This document shows positions 18,277-26,717 of a DNA stretch of 64,000 bases, piece after piece. Position 1 is the first letter of the stretch. Each line of letters begins with the position of its first letter. A program made the translations under genes and the position numbers. Source of the stretch: Endomicrobium proavitum (GTDB lineage: Bacteria; Elusimicrobiota; Endomicrobiia; Endomicrobiales; Endomicrobiaceae); contig NZ_CP009498.1 of NCBI RefSeq assembly GCF_001027545.1, positions 558,001 to 622,000 of the forward strand. The letters are read 5' to 3'. The notes under the pieces are model-generated. The model worked only from the letters and a program-made list of their open reading frames with translations, had not been told where the DNA came from and did not search any database.

Positions 18277-20013
18277 ATGGCTGAAAAGAAAAAAATAAAC
18301 TTTAAAAAATTATATTCATATCTTAAGCCTTATCTTCTAAGGCTTATAATAGCCGTTGTATTTATGAGCGCCTTCGCCGGCGTTACAATGTCTTTGCTTG
18401 CCGTTTTGGTAAAAGCTATAGACGGAATTTTTGTAAATAAAAATTCCACAATGCTTGTTTTTGCCGCAATTGCAGTGCCCGCAATTTTTGCGCTTAAGGG
18501 GTTATTTGATTACGGAAGAAGTTATCTTTTAAGTTATGTGGGGCAAAATGTAATCAGAAATTTAAGAATGGATATGTATAAAAAATTTATTTATCTTTCT
18601 CACGATTTTTACGTTCAAAACTCGTCTCCTAAAATGATGTCAAGAATTACAAACGACTTGGGCGCGCTTCAAAACGCAATAGTTACCATTCCCGTGGCTC
18701 TTATAAGAGACTCTCTTACCTTTATAGGTCTTCTGGCGGCTGCATTTTATTTGAATTGGAAATTTTCGCTTATAGCCTTTGTGGGCTTTCCTTTGGCGGC
18801 TTTTCCTTTGGTGTCTTTTGCAAGAAAAATGCGCAGACAATCAAAAGCCGGACAACAGCAAATAGCGGAAATTTATGCATCTCTTCACCAAATGCTTAAC
18901 GGGTTTTCTGTTATAAAAGCTTTCAACAGCGAACGGCACGAAGATGACAAATTTCAAAGCGACAATTTAAAATATTACGGAATAGCTTTGGGCTCGGCAA
19001 GAGTTTCTGCCCGCTCAAGCCCTACGATGAACTTCATAGGCGCCGTAGCGGTTTCCGTAATCTTATTTTTGGGCGGTAAAGACGTTATCAGCGGAGTTTG
19101 GACTGCCGGCGCGTTTATTGCCTTTGTGGCGGCTGTGGGGCAAATGTACGAGCCGGTAAAACGCTTTTCATCCGTAAATTCACAAATTCAGAGCGCAATA
19201 ACGGCTTATGAAAGGGTGTTTGAAATTATGGACGCGCAGCCTTCCATACAAGATGCGCCTAACGCCGTTGCTTTGCCTATATTCAGCAGTTTTATAGAAT
19301 ATAAAAATGTAGATTTCGGATATTTGCCTGATAAAAACGTAATTGAGAATTTTAACGTTAAAATAAATTTCGGCGAAACGGTGGCATTTGTAGGGCATTC
19401 CGGTTCCGGAAAAACCACTATCGCAAATTTGCTTTTAAGATTTTACGATCCTAATTCCGGCGAAGTATTTATAGACGGAAACAATATAAAAAAAGTTACA
19501 TTGGAATCGCTGCGTTCGCAAGTAGGAATAGTTTCGCAGGATGTTTTGCTTTTTGACGATACCGTTAAATACAATATATCTTACGGAAGTTTTGACGCGT
19601 CTATGGAAGATATAATACGCGCCGCAAAAAACGCAAATATTCACGATTTAATAACAAAACTCCCTCAAGGCTACGATACGCCCGTAGGCGAAAGGGGAAT
19701 GAAACTTTCCGGCGGAGAAAAGCAAAGAATTTCAATAGCGCGGGCAATGTTGAAAAACCCTCCTATTTTAGTTTTAGACGAAGCCACCAGCGCGCTTGAT
19801 TCCGAATCTGAAAAATTAGTTCAAACCGCCGTAGAAAACTTAATGAAAAACAGAACCGTAATTTTAATAGCTCACAGACTTTCAACAATAAAAAACGCGG
19901 ACAAAATTATAGTTATGGATTTGGGCAAAATAGCAGAGTTCGGAACGCACGAAGAGTTAATTAAAATTGAAAACGGCGCTTATAAAAAATTAACGCAAAC
20001 ACAAGTTTTGTAA
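18277..20013 (+). CDS. msbA: Lipid A export ABC transporter MsbA, copy 2 (tandem)
   Basis: A second full MsbA-type half-transporter (578 aa) 8 nt after the first, clearly a tandem duplicate (shared 'SRITNDL', 'LHQMLNGFSVIKAFN' and 'GGKDVISGVW' segments). All ATPase motifs are intact: Walker A 'GHSGSGKTT', 'LSGGEKQR', 'LDEATSALDS'. Stretches around Walker B are almost identical at the DNA level, while the membrane part has diverged more. Neither copy has a degenerate ATP site, which argues against the usual asymmetric heterodimer. Confidence 0.93.
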   Translation: MAEKKKINFKKLYSYLKPYLLRLIIAVVFMSAFAGVTMSLLAVLVKAIDGIFVNKNSTMLVFAAIAVPAIFALKGLFDYGRSYLLSYVGQNVIRNLRMDMYKKFIYLSHDFYVQNSSPKMMSRITNDLGALQNAIVTIPVALIRDSLTFIGLLAAAFYLNWKFSLIAFVGFPLAAFPLVSFARKMRRQSKAGQQQIAEIYASLHQMLNGFSVIKAFNSERHEDDKFQSDNLKYYGIALGSARVSARSSPTMNFIGAVAVSVILFLGGKDVISGVWTAGAFIAFVAAVGQMYEPVKRFSSVNSQIQSAITAYERVFEIMDAQPSIQDAPNAVALPIFSSFIEYKNVDFGYLPDKNVIENFNVKINFGETVAFVGHSGSGKTTIANLLLRFYDPNSGEVFIDGNNIKKVTLESLRSQVGIVSQDVLLFDDTVKYNISYGSFDASMEDIIRAAKNANIHDLITKLPQGYDTPVGERGMKLSGGEKQRISIARAMLKNPPILVLDEATSALDSESEKLVQTAVENLMKNRTVILIAHRLSTIKNADKIIVMDLGKIAEFGTHEELIKIENGAYKKLTQTQVL

Positions 20014-20014
20014 T

Positions 20015-20998
20015 ATGAATATTGCACATATATTAGTTGTATTTTTTTTACTGTCCGCATTTACCGTATGCAATGTTTTTGCAAAATCAGCGCCTGTTAG
20101 CGCAAACTCTTACGACGGTTTTGCGCCAAGCGCAAGAACTATGGCTATGGGCTCAGCCGGCGCCGGACTTTTATCTGCCGATAAAGATTCTTTTTATTAT
20201 AACCCCGCAAATCTTGCAAATTTCCAAGGCTCGTTTTTAAACGCAAATGCAGTTTTCTCAATAAAATCAAACGCAAACTCAAATGACGTTGCAATTAACA
20301 ATCCTTCGGGGCAAGGTCTTACAAGCGCATTTTTAGTTAAAGACTCCGGTTCTTTTTTCTGGGAATCGTTATCGGATAATTCCGTTATATTTGACGCTAA
20401 CTCGCATGCTGAAATTTCAATAAGCCGCATAGGCGTATCTTTTGCAAAACAAGGCAGCGCGGGGGCTTCGCAGGCAATAAGTTTGTCTTATTTATACGGA
20501 AAAATCGGATATGCGTATTTAGACCCTCTAACCGGTCAAAATGCGGATATAATTTCCGGCAACGGATTTTCTATAGATTATTCTTTGTTGTTTAATCTCT
20601 CTAAAAATATAAATTTAGGGATAAACCTAAAAAATATCGTAGCCTTTATGTTTTGGAACGATTACGGTTATCAGCAGCAGCCTTTCACAATTAGAGCGGG
20701 TTTGGGATACAATTTAAAAGGTTTAAGCATGGCTTTAGACTGGGACAAAAAATATTACAGATCCGGAAATTTAGAAAAAAATGCGCTTCATTTCGGAATA
20801 GAACAATATTTGACAAATTTCTTATGCGTGCGCGCCGGCATTGAAAATAATTTTGATTTTCTTGCCGAAAACGCCAAATACTCTTTAGGACTTGGTTTTA
20901 AAATAAAAAATATTGAAATATCTTGTGCGGCTTTGCAACAAAAAATTTCAAAACAAGATTTTTATAAAGCGGCGGTTTCTGTCCGCGCGGTAATATAA
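20015..20998 (+). CDS. Outer-membrane beta-barrel protein, PorV/UPF0164-like
   Basis: 327 aa with a signal peptide (cleavage near VFA-KS, about residue 24). It then has the family-type start 'APSARTMAMGSAGAGLLSADKDSFYYNPANLA', in which a Gly/Ala-rich turn precedes the 'YNPA' motif. The rest alternates polar and hydrophobic residues as in a barrel. PorV/UPF0164 proteins sit in the outer membrane and take part in secretion or lipid handling. It follows msbA by 1 nt and precedes rel by 1 nt. Specific function unknown. Confidence 0.75.
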   Translation: MNIAHILVVFFLLSAFTVCNVFAKSAPVSANSYDGFAPSARTMAMGSAGAGLLSADKDSFYYNPANLANFQGSFLNANAVFSIKSNANSNDVAINNPSGQGLTSAFLVKDSGSFFWESLSDNSVIFDANSHAEISISRIGVSFAKQGSAGASQAISLSYLYGKIGYAYLDPLTGQNADIISGNGFSIDYSLLFNLSKNINLGINLKNIVAFMFWNDYGYQQQPFTIRAGLGYNLKGLSMALDWDKKYYRSGNLEKNALHFGIEQYLTNFLCVRAGIENNFDFLAENAKYSLGLGFKIKNIEISCAALQQKISKQDFYKAAVSVRAVI

Positions 20999-20999
20999 A

Positions 21000-22460
21000 A
21001 TGGAAGAATTAAAAACAGCGTTATCTTATTTAAACGAATCGGATTTTAAGCTTATTGAAAAAGCTTACGACTACGCTTCGTGCGCGCACTCTTACCAAAC
21101 AAGAGCTTCCGGCGAGCCTTATTTGCGCCACCTTGTAGCGGCAGCGTTAAACCTTGCCGAAATTAAAATGGACGCGCCTACAATAGCCGCGGCGCTTTTG
21201 CACGATATTTTGGAAGATACTCTCGTTACCGAACCGGAACTTCAAAAAGAGTTTGGAAATGAAATAACTTCTCTTGTAAACGGCGTAACAAAACTTAACA
21301 AATACCAGTTTGACGATAACATAACAAAACAAGCCGAAAATTGGCGCAAAATGCTTTTAGCTGTTGTAAAAGATATCCGTATTATTATAATTAAACTTTC
21401 CGACAGACTTCACAATATGCGCACCCTGAAGTATCTTACGCCTCAACAGCAAAAAAATATTGCAAGCGAATCGCTCACGCTTTACGCTCCTTTTGCGCAT
21501 AGACTCGGCATTTATAAATGGAAAAACGAGCTTGAAGATTTGGCATTTGAAATTTTACAGCCCGAAGAATATCATTTAATAAAAAACCAGCTTGAACAAA
21601 GAGCCGAAAACGACATACGAAACCTTACCGAAGTTGAAACCCAGCTTAAAAATAAACTTGCGCCGTCGCACATTGCTTTCAGAACCGCGGCAAGACCTAA
21701 AAATCTTTACGGTATTTACAAAAAAATGCAAAGGCAGAATAAACCGTTCTCGGAAATTCAAGACTTATTCGGACTTAGGGTTATTACCGACACGGTTGAA
21801 AACTGCTACGCTATTTTAAGCACAATAAATTCCAACTTTAAACTTTTGGAAAATTCATTTACCGATTATATAAACTTGCCCAAACCAAACATGTATCAGT
21901 CGCTGCACTTAACAATAATTTCCGACAAAGGCGCAATTGTTGAAACGCAAATACGCACGGAAGAAATGCACCAGCGGGCAGAATACGGAGTGGCTGCTCA
22001 CTGGCGTTATAAAAAAAATGTTGAAACCGGCGCAACAGGGGCAAAAGAAGACGCAAAAAATATGACGGCGGAAGACAGATTGGACTGGCTAAAAAAGTTT
22101 TTGGAATTTAAAGGGGAAACAACGGATTCAAACGAGTTTTTAGACTCGCTGAAAACCGAATGCAACTTTGAACAAATATTTGTTTTTACTCCCGCAAAAC
22201 AACTTATAAAATTACCTTTAGGAGCAACATGTCTTGATTTTGCTTACGCGGTTCATTCGGATATCGGCGATAAATTCATGGGCGCAAAAATTAACGGAAA
22301 AATAGCGCCTATTAACGCCAAGCTAAACAACGGCGACATCTGCGAAATTTTAGTAAGAAACAACATAAGACCAAGCGCAAACTGGTTAGAATTCGCCACA
22401 ACCGCTCACGCCCGAGCCAGAATAAGAAAATACTTAAGAGAACACGAAACAACAAAGTGA
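21000..22460 (+). CDS. rel: Bifunctional (p)ppGpp synthetase/hydrolase, short Rel without the ACT domain
   Basis: 486 aa. HD hydrolase domain: 'LLHDILEDT' and 'RLHNMRTLKYL'. Synthetase domain: 'RPKNLYGIYKKMQRQ', 'YQSLHLTI' and 'ETQIRTEEMHQRAEYGVAAHW'. TGS domain: 'VFTPAKQLIKLPLGATCLDFAYAVHSDIG' region, from about residue 395. Both catalytic domains look active. The protein stops after TGS, while RelA/SpoT enzymes (about 700-750 aa) continue with helical, zinc-finger and ACT domains that sense the ribosome or amino acids. It is the last + gene before a strong terminator. Confidence 0.93.
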   Translation: MEELKTALSYLNESDFKLIEKAYDYASCAHSYQTRASGEPYLRHLVAAALNLAEIKMDAPTIAAALLHDILEDTLVTEPELQKEFGNEITSLVNGVTKLNKYQFDDNITKQAENWRKMLLAVVKDIRIIIIKLSDRLHNMRTLKYLTPQQQKNIASESLTLYAPFAHRLGIYKWKNELEDLAFEILQPEEYHLIKNQLEQRAENDIRNLTEVETQLKNKLAPSHIAFRTAARPKNLYGIYKKMQRQNKPFSEIQDLFGLRVITDTVENCYAILSTINSNFKLLENSFTDYINLPKPNMYQSLHLTIISDKGAIVETQIRTEEMHQRAEYGVAAHWRYKKNVETGATGAKEDAKNMTAEDRLDWLKKFLEFKGETTDSNEFLDSLKTECNFEQIFVFTPAKQLIKLPLGATCLDFAYAVHSDIGDKFMGAKINGKIAPINAKLNNGDICEILVRNNIRPSANWLEFATTAHARARIRKYLREHETTK

Positions 22461-22506
22461 AAAGTGACACACTTGTGTGTCATTGCCGAAATCCGTAATC
22501 GGCAAT
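22453..22506. repeat. Heptad repeat plus two palindromes after rel
   Basis: Two tandem AAAGTGA-type heptamers overlap the rel stop (22453-22466). A perfect 7-bp hairpin GACACAC/GTGTGTC (22466-22481, 2-nt loop) and a perfect 8-bp hairpin ATTGCCGA/TCGGCAAT (22482-22489 with 22499-22506) follow. The TGTGTCATTGCC core reappears at about 52514-52525 in the rlu-DUF362 spacer, so at least part of this is dispersed. Confidence 0.6.
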
Positions 22507-22546
22507 CCACGTTTGCTAAATATTAGATGTGCTCATTACATCTTTT

Positions 22547-22660
22547 AAAGTGAAAAGTGGAAATAAACAAAAAAAACAAACACTGAATTTTCAGTGTTTG
22601 TTTTTTTTGTTATGTTGTTGTCGTTATTTTAACTTTTCACTTTCAACTTTTCACTTTGCC
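22547..22660. repeat. Inverted pair of AAAGTGN heptad repeats enclosing the terminator
   Basis: Heptamers with consensus AAAGTGN run at 22547-22560 on the + strand, and four more run at about 22628-22659 on the - strand. The two arrays face each other around the terminator and could form an outer stem. The - strand array matches, at about 30 of 32 positions, the array inside ligA at 49341-49372. Confidence 0.75.
22567..22610. terminator. Bidirectional intrinsic terminator between rel and rpmB
   Basis: A perfect 20-bp stem (22567-22586 with 22591-22610) and a 4-nt loop. The core is CAAACACTGA/TCAGTGTTTG, flanked by A8 on one side and T8 on the other, so it gives a U-run whichever way it is transcribed. 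It lies between two convergent genes, as expected for a shared terminator. Confidence 0.92.
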
Positions 22661-22663
22661 GTT

Positions 22664-22855
22664 CTAAATTGCCTTTTTAACTTTGTTTGACTTTATGCAT
22701 GAGGTGCAAACATACTCGCGGGTTTTTTTGCCGTCAAGCAAAATATTTAAGCTTTGAAGATTAGGTCTGAAAAGTCTTTTTGAAGCCTTATGTGAATGGC
22801 TGATTGTATTTCCAGATGATGAACCTTTTCCGCAAACTACGCATTTATAAGACAT
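22664..22855 (-). CDS. rpmB: 50S ribosomal protein L28
   Basis: A 63-aa basic ribosomal protein of the large subunit. It begins '[21 protein letters not shown]', the L28 start with one CxxC, and has a second Cys pair in '[13 protein letters not shown]', so it is a zinc-binding form. It is a lone gene on the - strand, with a GGAGG Shine-Dalgarno at 22864-22869 (CCTCC on the + strand) and its own promoter. Confidence 0.95.
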   Translation of the reverse strand: MSYKCVVCGKGSSSGNTISHSHKASKRLFRPNLQSLNILLDGKKTREYVCTSCIKSNKVKKAI

Positions 22856-22896
22856 TTTTTACTACCTCCGATTATTGTTGCAAATAACTTTTTGAG

Positions 22897-22925
22897 AGTA
22901 TATAAAATTTTGCCTGATTTTGCAA
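22897..22925 (-). promoter_or_regulatory. Promoter of rpmB
   Basis: On the - strand, TTGCAA (22925-22920), a 17-nt spacer, then TATACT (22902-22897). This is near-consensus sigma-70 form, about 40 nt before the rpmB start. It lies inside the divergent recG promoter, so the two polymerases would compete. Confidence 0.75.
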
Positions 22926-22938
22926 CTTATTGTATAAT
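22910..22938 (+). promoter_or_regulatory. Promoter of recG, placing transcription start at or near the ATG
   Basis: TTGCCT (22910-22915), a 17-nt spacer, then a perfect TATAAT (22933-22938). The ATG at 22946 begins 8 nt after the end of the -10 box, where transcription would start, and no Shine-Dalgarno is present. Confidence 0.75.
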
Positions 22939-22945
22939 GAAAGCA

Positions 22946-25042
22946 ATGAATTTAAACAGCGATGTAAAGTATATCAAAGGAATAGGTCCTAAAAGGGCTT
23001 TGGCGTTTCTAAAACTCGGCGTTAAAAGCGCGGGAGATCTTCTTACTTTATTTCCGGCTCAATATCAGGACAGAACGCAAACAGCGCCCATTTCAGAAGC
23101 CTACTTTACGCCTCACGCATGCATATCGGGCAAAATCGGCAAATCCTACGAAAGAAAACTTTCCATGGGACTTTCTATTTTAGACGTGGAAATTTTTGAT
23201 TCTTCAGGCATGACTTACGTGCGTTTTTTCAGAAAGAAAAGCTCGTATTCCAAAGTAGATGTTTTTGCTTCAATAAAAAATTCATTTGCGCAAAATAAAT
23301 TTGCTTATATTTTCGGAGACGCCAAAGCGGAGATAGGCGCGCGCTACATAAACGTTCAAGATTATGAAATAACGGATTCGCCTGACGCAAAACCTGAATT
23401 TTTCAACAAAATAATTCCCGTTTACCCTGCAACGGAAGGTTTAAGCCAAAAAGTAATAAGAGCCGCCGTAAAATCTGCAGTAACTTCTCTTGCGGATATT
23501 TATTACGACATATCGGATATAATACCGCAGTTTGAGCAATGCAAAATATCCGCGCGCGAAGCTCTAAAAAAAATACATTATCCGCAAAGTATGCAAGACG
23601 CCGAAAACGCAAGACGAGCATTTGCCCTGCAGGAGTTTTTTGTTTTAGAGTCCGCGCTTGCGCTTTCAAGAGCGCACATAAAAAAAGATCCGAAAAAACA
23701 AAAATATGAAATTAAAAAAACTCTTTTAACGCCCTTTAAAAATAACCTTACATTTGAGTTTACAAAAGCGCAAAAAAAAGCCATCAATGAAATTTTTACC
23801 GACATGCAAAACGAACTGCCAGCAAACCGAATGATTATGGGAGACGTCGGTTCCGGCAAAACCGTAGTAGCTTTAAGCGCAATACTTCTTGCGGCGGAAA
23901 ACGGCTACCAGTCTATGATTGCCGCGCCCACGGAAATTCTTGCCCAGCAGCATTATCTTACAATATCAAATATGTTTGAAGGTCTCGGCGTGCAAACGGT
24001 TTTAGCCACTTCTTCAACGCTTAAGAAAAAAAGCGACAGAGATAAAATTCTTTCTTCAATAATAAGCGGAGAAACAACGGTAGTCGTGGGAACGCACTCT
24101 TTAATAGAAGACAGAATAGAGTTTAAAAATCTTGCGCTCGTAGTTGTTGACGAACAGCACAGATTCGGCGTTATGCAAAAATCGCGCGCGCTTGCGAAAG
24201 CAAAAACTCCGGATACCCTAATGATGACGGCAACGCCAATACCGCGAGCTCTTGCAATGACGCTTTACGGCGAAATGGATATGACGACAATAAACGAACT
24301 TCCTCCCGGAAGAATACCGATAAAAACTTATATTGTTTCCGAATCCGCGGCTTATGCAAACGCCGTTAAAGAACTTAAAAGCGGCGGGCAGGCGTATATC
24401 GTATTTCCGTTAATAGACGAGTCCGACAAAATAGAACTTAAAGCCGCAACCGTTGAAGCCGAAAAACTATCCGAAAGCTATTTTAAAAATTTCAAAGTAG
24501 GTCTGCTGCACGGAAAAATGAAACCGGCTGAAAAAAATGCGGTTATGAAAAGTTTCAAAAACAAAGAGTTTGACGTTTTAATTGCCACAACGGTTATTGA
24601 GGTTGGCATAGACGTTCCTAACGCCACAGTTATGATAATTCAGCATGCCGACAGATTCGGGCTTTCCGCGCTTCATCAGCTTCGCGGACGCATAGGAAGA
24701 GGGAAAAAACAATCTTACTGTTATCTTGTAGGTTCGGTAAAAAGCGAAAATGCGCGCAAAAGGCTTAGCATAATGGCTCAAACAAATAATGGTTTTAAAA
24801 TTGCCCAAGAAGATTTACAAATGAGAGGTCCCGGAGAGTTCATGGGCACAACTCAACACGGTTTTCCGGAATTTAAAGCCGGAGACCTTATAAAAGACGC
24901 CGATATTATAGAGTTTACAAAAGACTGCGCAAGAAAACTTATTGAAGATGATCCCAAGCTTGAAAAGAGCGAAAACCTAACCCTAAAAAAGCTGATAGCG
25001 CAAAAATTTGCCGATAAGCTGAAATTTATAAATGTCGGTTGA
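22946..25042 (+). CDS. recG: ATP-dependent DNA helicase RecG
   Basis: Branch-migration helicase for stalled forks and recombination intermediates. It has an N-terminal wedge (OB) region to about residue 270, then helicase motifs 'MGDVGSGKT' (Walker A), 'VVDEQHRFG' (DEXH), 'MTATPIPRALAMTLYG', 'IATTVIEVGIDVPNA' and 'HQLRGRIGRG'. I chose the ATG at 22946 (MNLNSDVKYIKGIGPKRA). In-frame starts at 22892 and 22937 lie upstream of or inside the TATAAT box and would not be in the mRNA. About 698 aa, normal for RecG. Confidence 0.93.
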   Translation: MNLNSDVKYIKGIGPKRALAFLKLGVKSAGDLLTLFPAQYQDRTQTAPISEAYFTPHACISGKIGKSYERKLSMGLSILDVEIFDSSGMTYVRFFRKKSSYSKVDVFASIKNSFAQNKFAYIFGDAKAEIGARYINVQDYEITDSPDAKPEFFNKIIPVYPATEGLSQKVIRAAVKSAVTSLADIYYDISDIIPQFEQCKISAREALKKIHYPQSMQDAENARRAFALQEFFVLESALALSRAHIKKDPKKQKYEIKKTLLTPFKNNLTFEFTKAQKKAINEIFTDMQNELPANRMIMGDVGSGKTVVALSAILLAAENGYQSMIAAPTEILAQQHYLTISNMFEGLGVQTVLATSSTLKKKSDRDKILSSIISGETTVVVGTHSLIEDRIEFKNLALVVVDEQHRFGVMQKSRALAKAKTPDTLMMTATPIPRALAMTLYGEMDMTTINELPPGRIPIKTYIVSESAAYANAVKELKSGGQAYIVFPLIDESDKIELKAATVEAEKLSESYFKNFKVGLLHGKMKPAEKNAVMKSFKNKEFDVLIATTVIEVGIDVPNATVMIIQHADRFGLSALHQLRGRIGRGKKQSYCYLVGSVKSENARKRLSIMAQTNNGFKIAQEDLQMRGPGEFMGTTQHGFPEFKAGDLIKDADIIEFTKDCARKLIEDDPKLEKSENLTLKKLIAQKFADKLKFINVG

Positions 25043-25068
25043 CCGCGCGCTTAAGAATTTAATATAAT
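25039..25068 (+). promoter_or_regulatory. Promoter of coaD, predicted leaderless start
   Basis: TTGACC (25039-25044) overlaps the recG stop codon. An 18-nt spacer and a perfect TATAAT (25063-25068) follow. The coaD ATG at 25076 is 7 nt beyond the box, and there is no Shine-Dalgarno. The geometry is the same as for recG. Confidence 0.75.
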
Positions 25069-25075
25069 TTTCAAT

Positions 25076-25582
25076 ATGAAAAACAAAAAAATTACCGCCG
25101 TATATCCCGGAAGTTTTGACCCTATTACAAACGGTCATTTAGACATTATAACAAGAGCCGCGGACATGTTTCCTAACCTTGTTGTTGCAGTTACCGAAAA
25201 TGCCAGCAAAAATCACATGTTTTCTGTTGCCGAACGCGTGGAACTGCTTAAAAAATCAACTAAAAATCTAAAAAATGTAAAAGTCATTTCATTTGCCGGA
25301 CTTCTTGCCGACTATTTGAAAAAAACCGACACTTTTGTTGTTATCAGAGGGCTGCGAGCCGTTTCGGATTTTGAATATGAATTTCAAATGGCTTTAATGA
25401 ACAGAAAACTGTATAAGAAAATAGAAACAGTTTTTCTTATGCCAGATCAGGCATATACGTTTTTATCTTCAAGCATGGTCAAAGAAATTGCAACGCTTGG
25501 CGGAAAAACAGAAGGGCTTGTTCCTGCGCACGTATCAAAAAAATTGCAACAACACATACAACAGAGGAGTAAAAATGGATAA
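25076..25582 (+). CDS. coaD: Phosphopantetheine adenylyltransferase
   Basis: Fourth step of coenzyme A synthesis, adenylating 4'-phosphopantetheine. It has the family start 'AVYPGSFDPITNGHLDII' (nucleotidyltransferase T/HxGH motif as TNGH), 'VVIRGLRAVSDFEYEFQMA', and 'SSSMVKEIATLGG' near the end. At 168 aa it is the usual length. The 3' end overlaps the following prepilin gene by 8 nt, and the GAGGAG inside its last codons serves as that gene's Shine-Dalgarno. Confidence 0.96.
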   Translation: MKNKKITAVYPGSFDPITNGHLDIITRAADMFPNLVVAVTENASKNHMFSVAERVELLKKSTKNLKNVKVISFAGLLADYLKKTDTFVVIRGLRAVSDFEYEFQMALMNRKLYKKIETVFLMPDQAYTFLSSSMVKEIATLGGKTEGLVPAHVSKKLQQHIQQRSKNG

Positions 25583-26015
25583 GAAAAACGGTTTCGGCAA
25601 AATAGAAATATGCATAGCTGTAATGATAGCGATAATTTTTGCAATTATAGTAATTCCAAAACTGTCGAGCATAATAGAAAAATCTAAAGAAGGCGCAACT
25701 AAAGGCTCGTTAGGTTCGTTAAGAAGCGCCATAGCAATGTATTACGGCGATAACAACGGCGTTTATCCGTCAACGGATATTATAAAAGAGCTTACCGACG
25801 ACAGTAAATATATTGACAAAATCCCTACCGCATATACCGGACATCACCGCAAAACTAACGACATAACTACGTCGGATTTTGACAAAAATCCTGATACCGG
25901 AGGCTGGGCGTATAAATCCGACGACGCGCCGGATTCTACCGGCAAAATAAAAGGGCAAATCTGGATTAACTGCACGCACACGGATTCTCACGGAAACGTT
26001 TGGAACCAATTATAA
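25575..26015 (+). CDS. Type IV pilin/pseudopilin-like protein
   Basis: 146 aa with a short basic leader, then G/F at the expected prepilin cleavage site and Glu at position +5 ('GFGKIEICIAVMIAIIFAI'). A 20-residue hydrophobic helix and a soluble domain follow. The sequence after Phe is unusual (FGKIE rather than FTLIE). Residues about 55-75 ('LGSLRSAIAMYYGDNNGVYP') are typical of type II secretion or type IV pseudopilins. It starts inside coaD (GAGGAG Shine-Dalgarno), so an upstream in-frame start was dropped. A prepilin peptidase gene overlaps its stop. Confidence 0.85.
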   Translation: MDKKNGFGKIEICIAVMIAIIFAIIVIPKLSSIIEKSKEGATKGSLGSLRSAIAMYYGDNNGVYPSTDIIKELTDDSKYIDKIPTAYTGHHRKTNDITTSDFDKNPDTGGWAYKSDDAPDSTGKIKGQIWINCTHTDSHGNVWNQL

Positions 26016-26716
26016 TGACATTTGCCGCCGCCATATTAACGGTTTTGGTTTTCGGACTTATCATCGGCAATTTTGCCGCAAAAGCGGCAACAGTCATATC
26101 TAAAAAAAAGAAAACTCTATATATTTTTATAGAATTAATATCAGCCGCGGCAAGCGTCGCTCTTTTTATAAAATACGGATTTTCTTTTCAGTTTCTTTTT
26201 TTTATATTTTTTGCATTTATTTTAATAGTAATATCGGCAGTAGATTACTATGTTAGAATTATACCGGACATATTTTGCATAGTGCTTATTGTTCTCGCCG
26301 GAGTGTTTTGTTTTTTTAATATTGAACTCGGCGCAAATTTACAACAGCGATTTTTGAATTCCGGCATCGGGTTGATAACCGGCGGCGCGGTTATGATAAT
26401 TATGGGCGCTTTAGGCAAGCTTATTTACAAAAAAGAAACCCTCGGCGGCGGAGACGTAAAACTTATGGCAGCCGTCGGAGCGTGGATTGGGTGGGAAAAA
26501 GTTTTATTTGCCGTTTTTATAGCGGCGTGTCTTGGAAGCATTGCGGGCATAATTTTAATATTACTTAAAAAAATAAGCAGAAAAAGTTATCTGCCCTTTG
26601 CGCCGTTTCTTTCAGCGGCAACTTTTCTAACTATTTTTCTTCCGCCTGCAAATGCGCTGGCAAATGCCGTATTTTCGGCAGAAACCAATTTTTTAAACTC
26701 TGTTTTAGGAATATAA
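26015..26716 (+). CDS. Prepilin leader peptidase, minimal A24 form without the methylase domain
   Basis: A membrane aspartic protease of 233 aa. The two catalytic Asp are in 'AVDYYVRIIPD' and 'LGGGDVKLMAAVGAWIG' (GxGD). Six or more transmembrane helices are present, and the N-terminal cysteine-containing methyltransferase domain of full-length PilD is absent. The start at 26015 overlaps the prepilin stop (TAATG); a TTG at 26000 is possible but less likely. The obvious substrate is the adjacent prepilin. No pilus motor or secretin gene is in the window. Confidence 0.88.
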   Translation: MTFAAAILTVLVFGLIIGNFAAKAATVISKKKKTLYIFIELISAAASVALFIKYGFSFQFLFFIFFAFILIVISAVDYYVRIIPDIFCIVLIVLAGVFCFFNIELGANLQQRFLNSGIGLITGGAVMIIMGALGKLIYKKETLGGGDVKLMAAVGAWIGWEKVLFAVFIAACLGSIAGIILILLKKISRKSYLPFAPFLSAATFLTIFLPPANALANAVFSAETNFLNSVLGI

Positions 26717-26717
26717 A

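Noticed and set aside
22892-22945. Upstream in-frame starts of recG (22892 and 22937)
   Set aside because: Both lie before or inside the TATAAT promoter box, so they would not be in the transcript.
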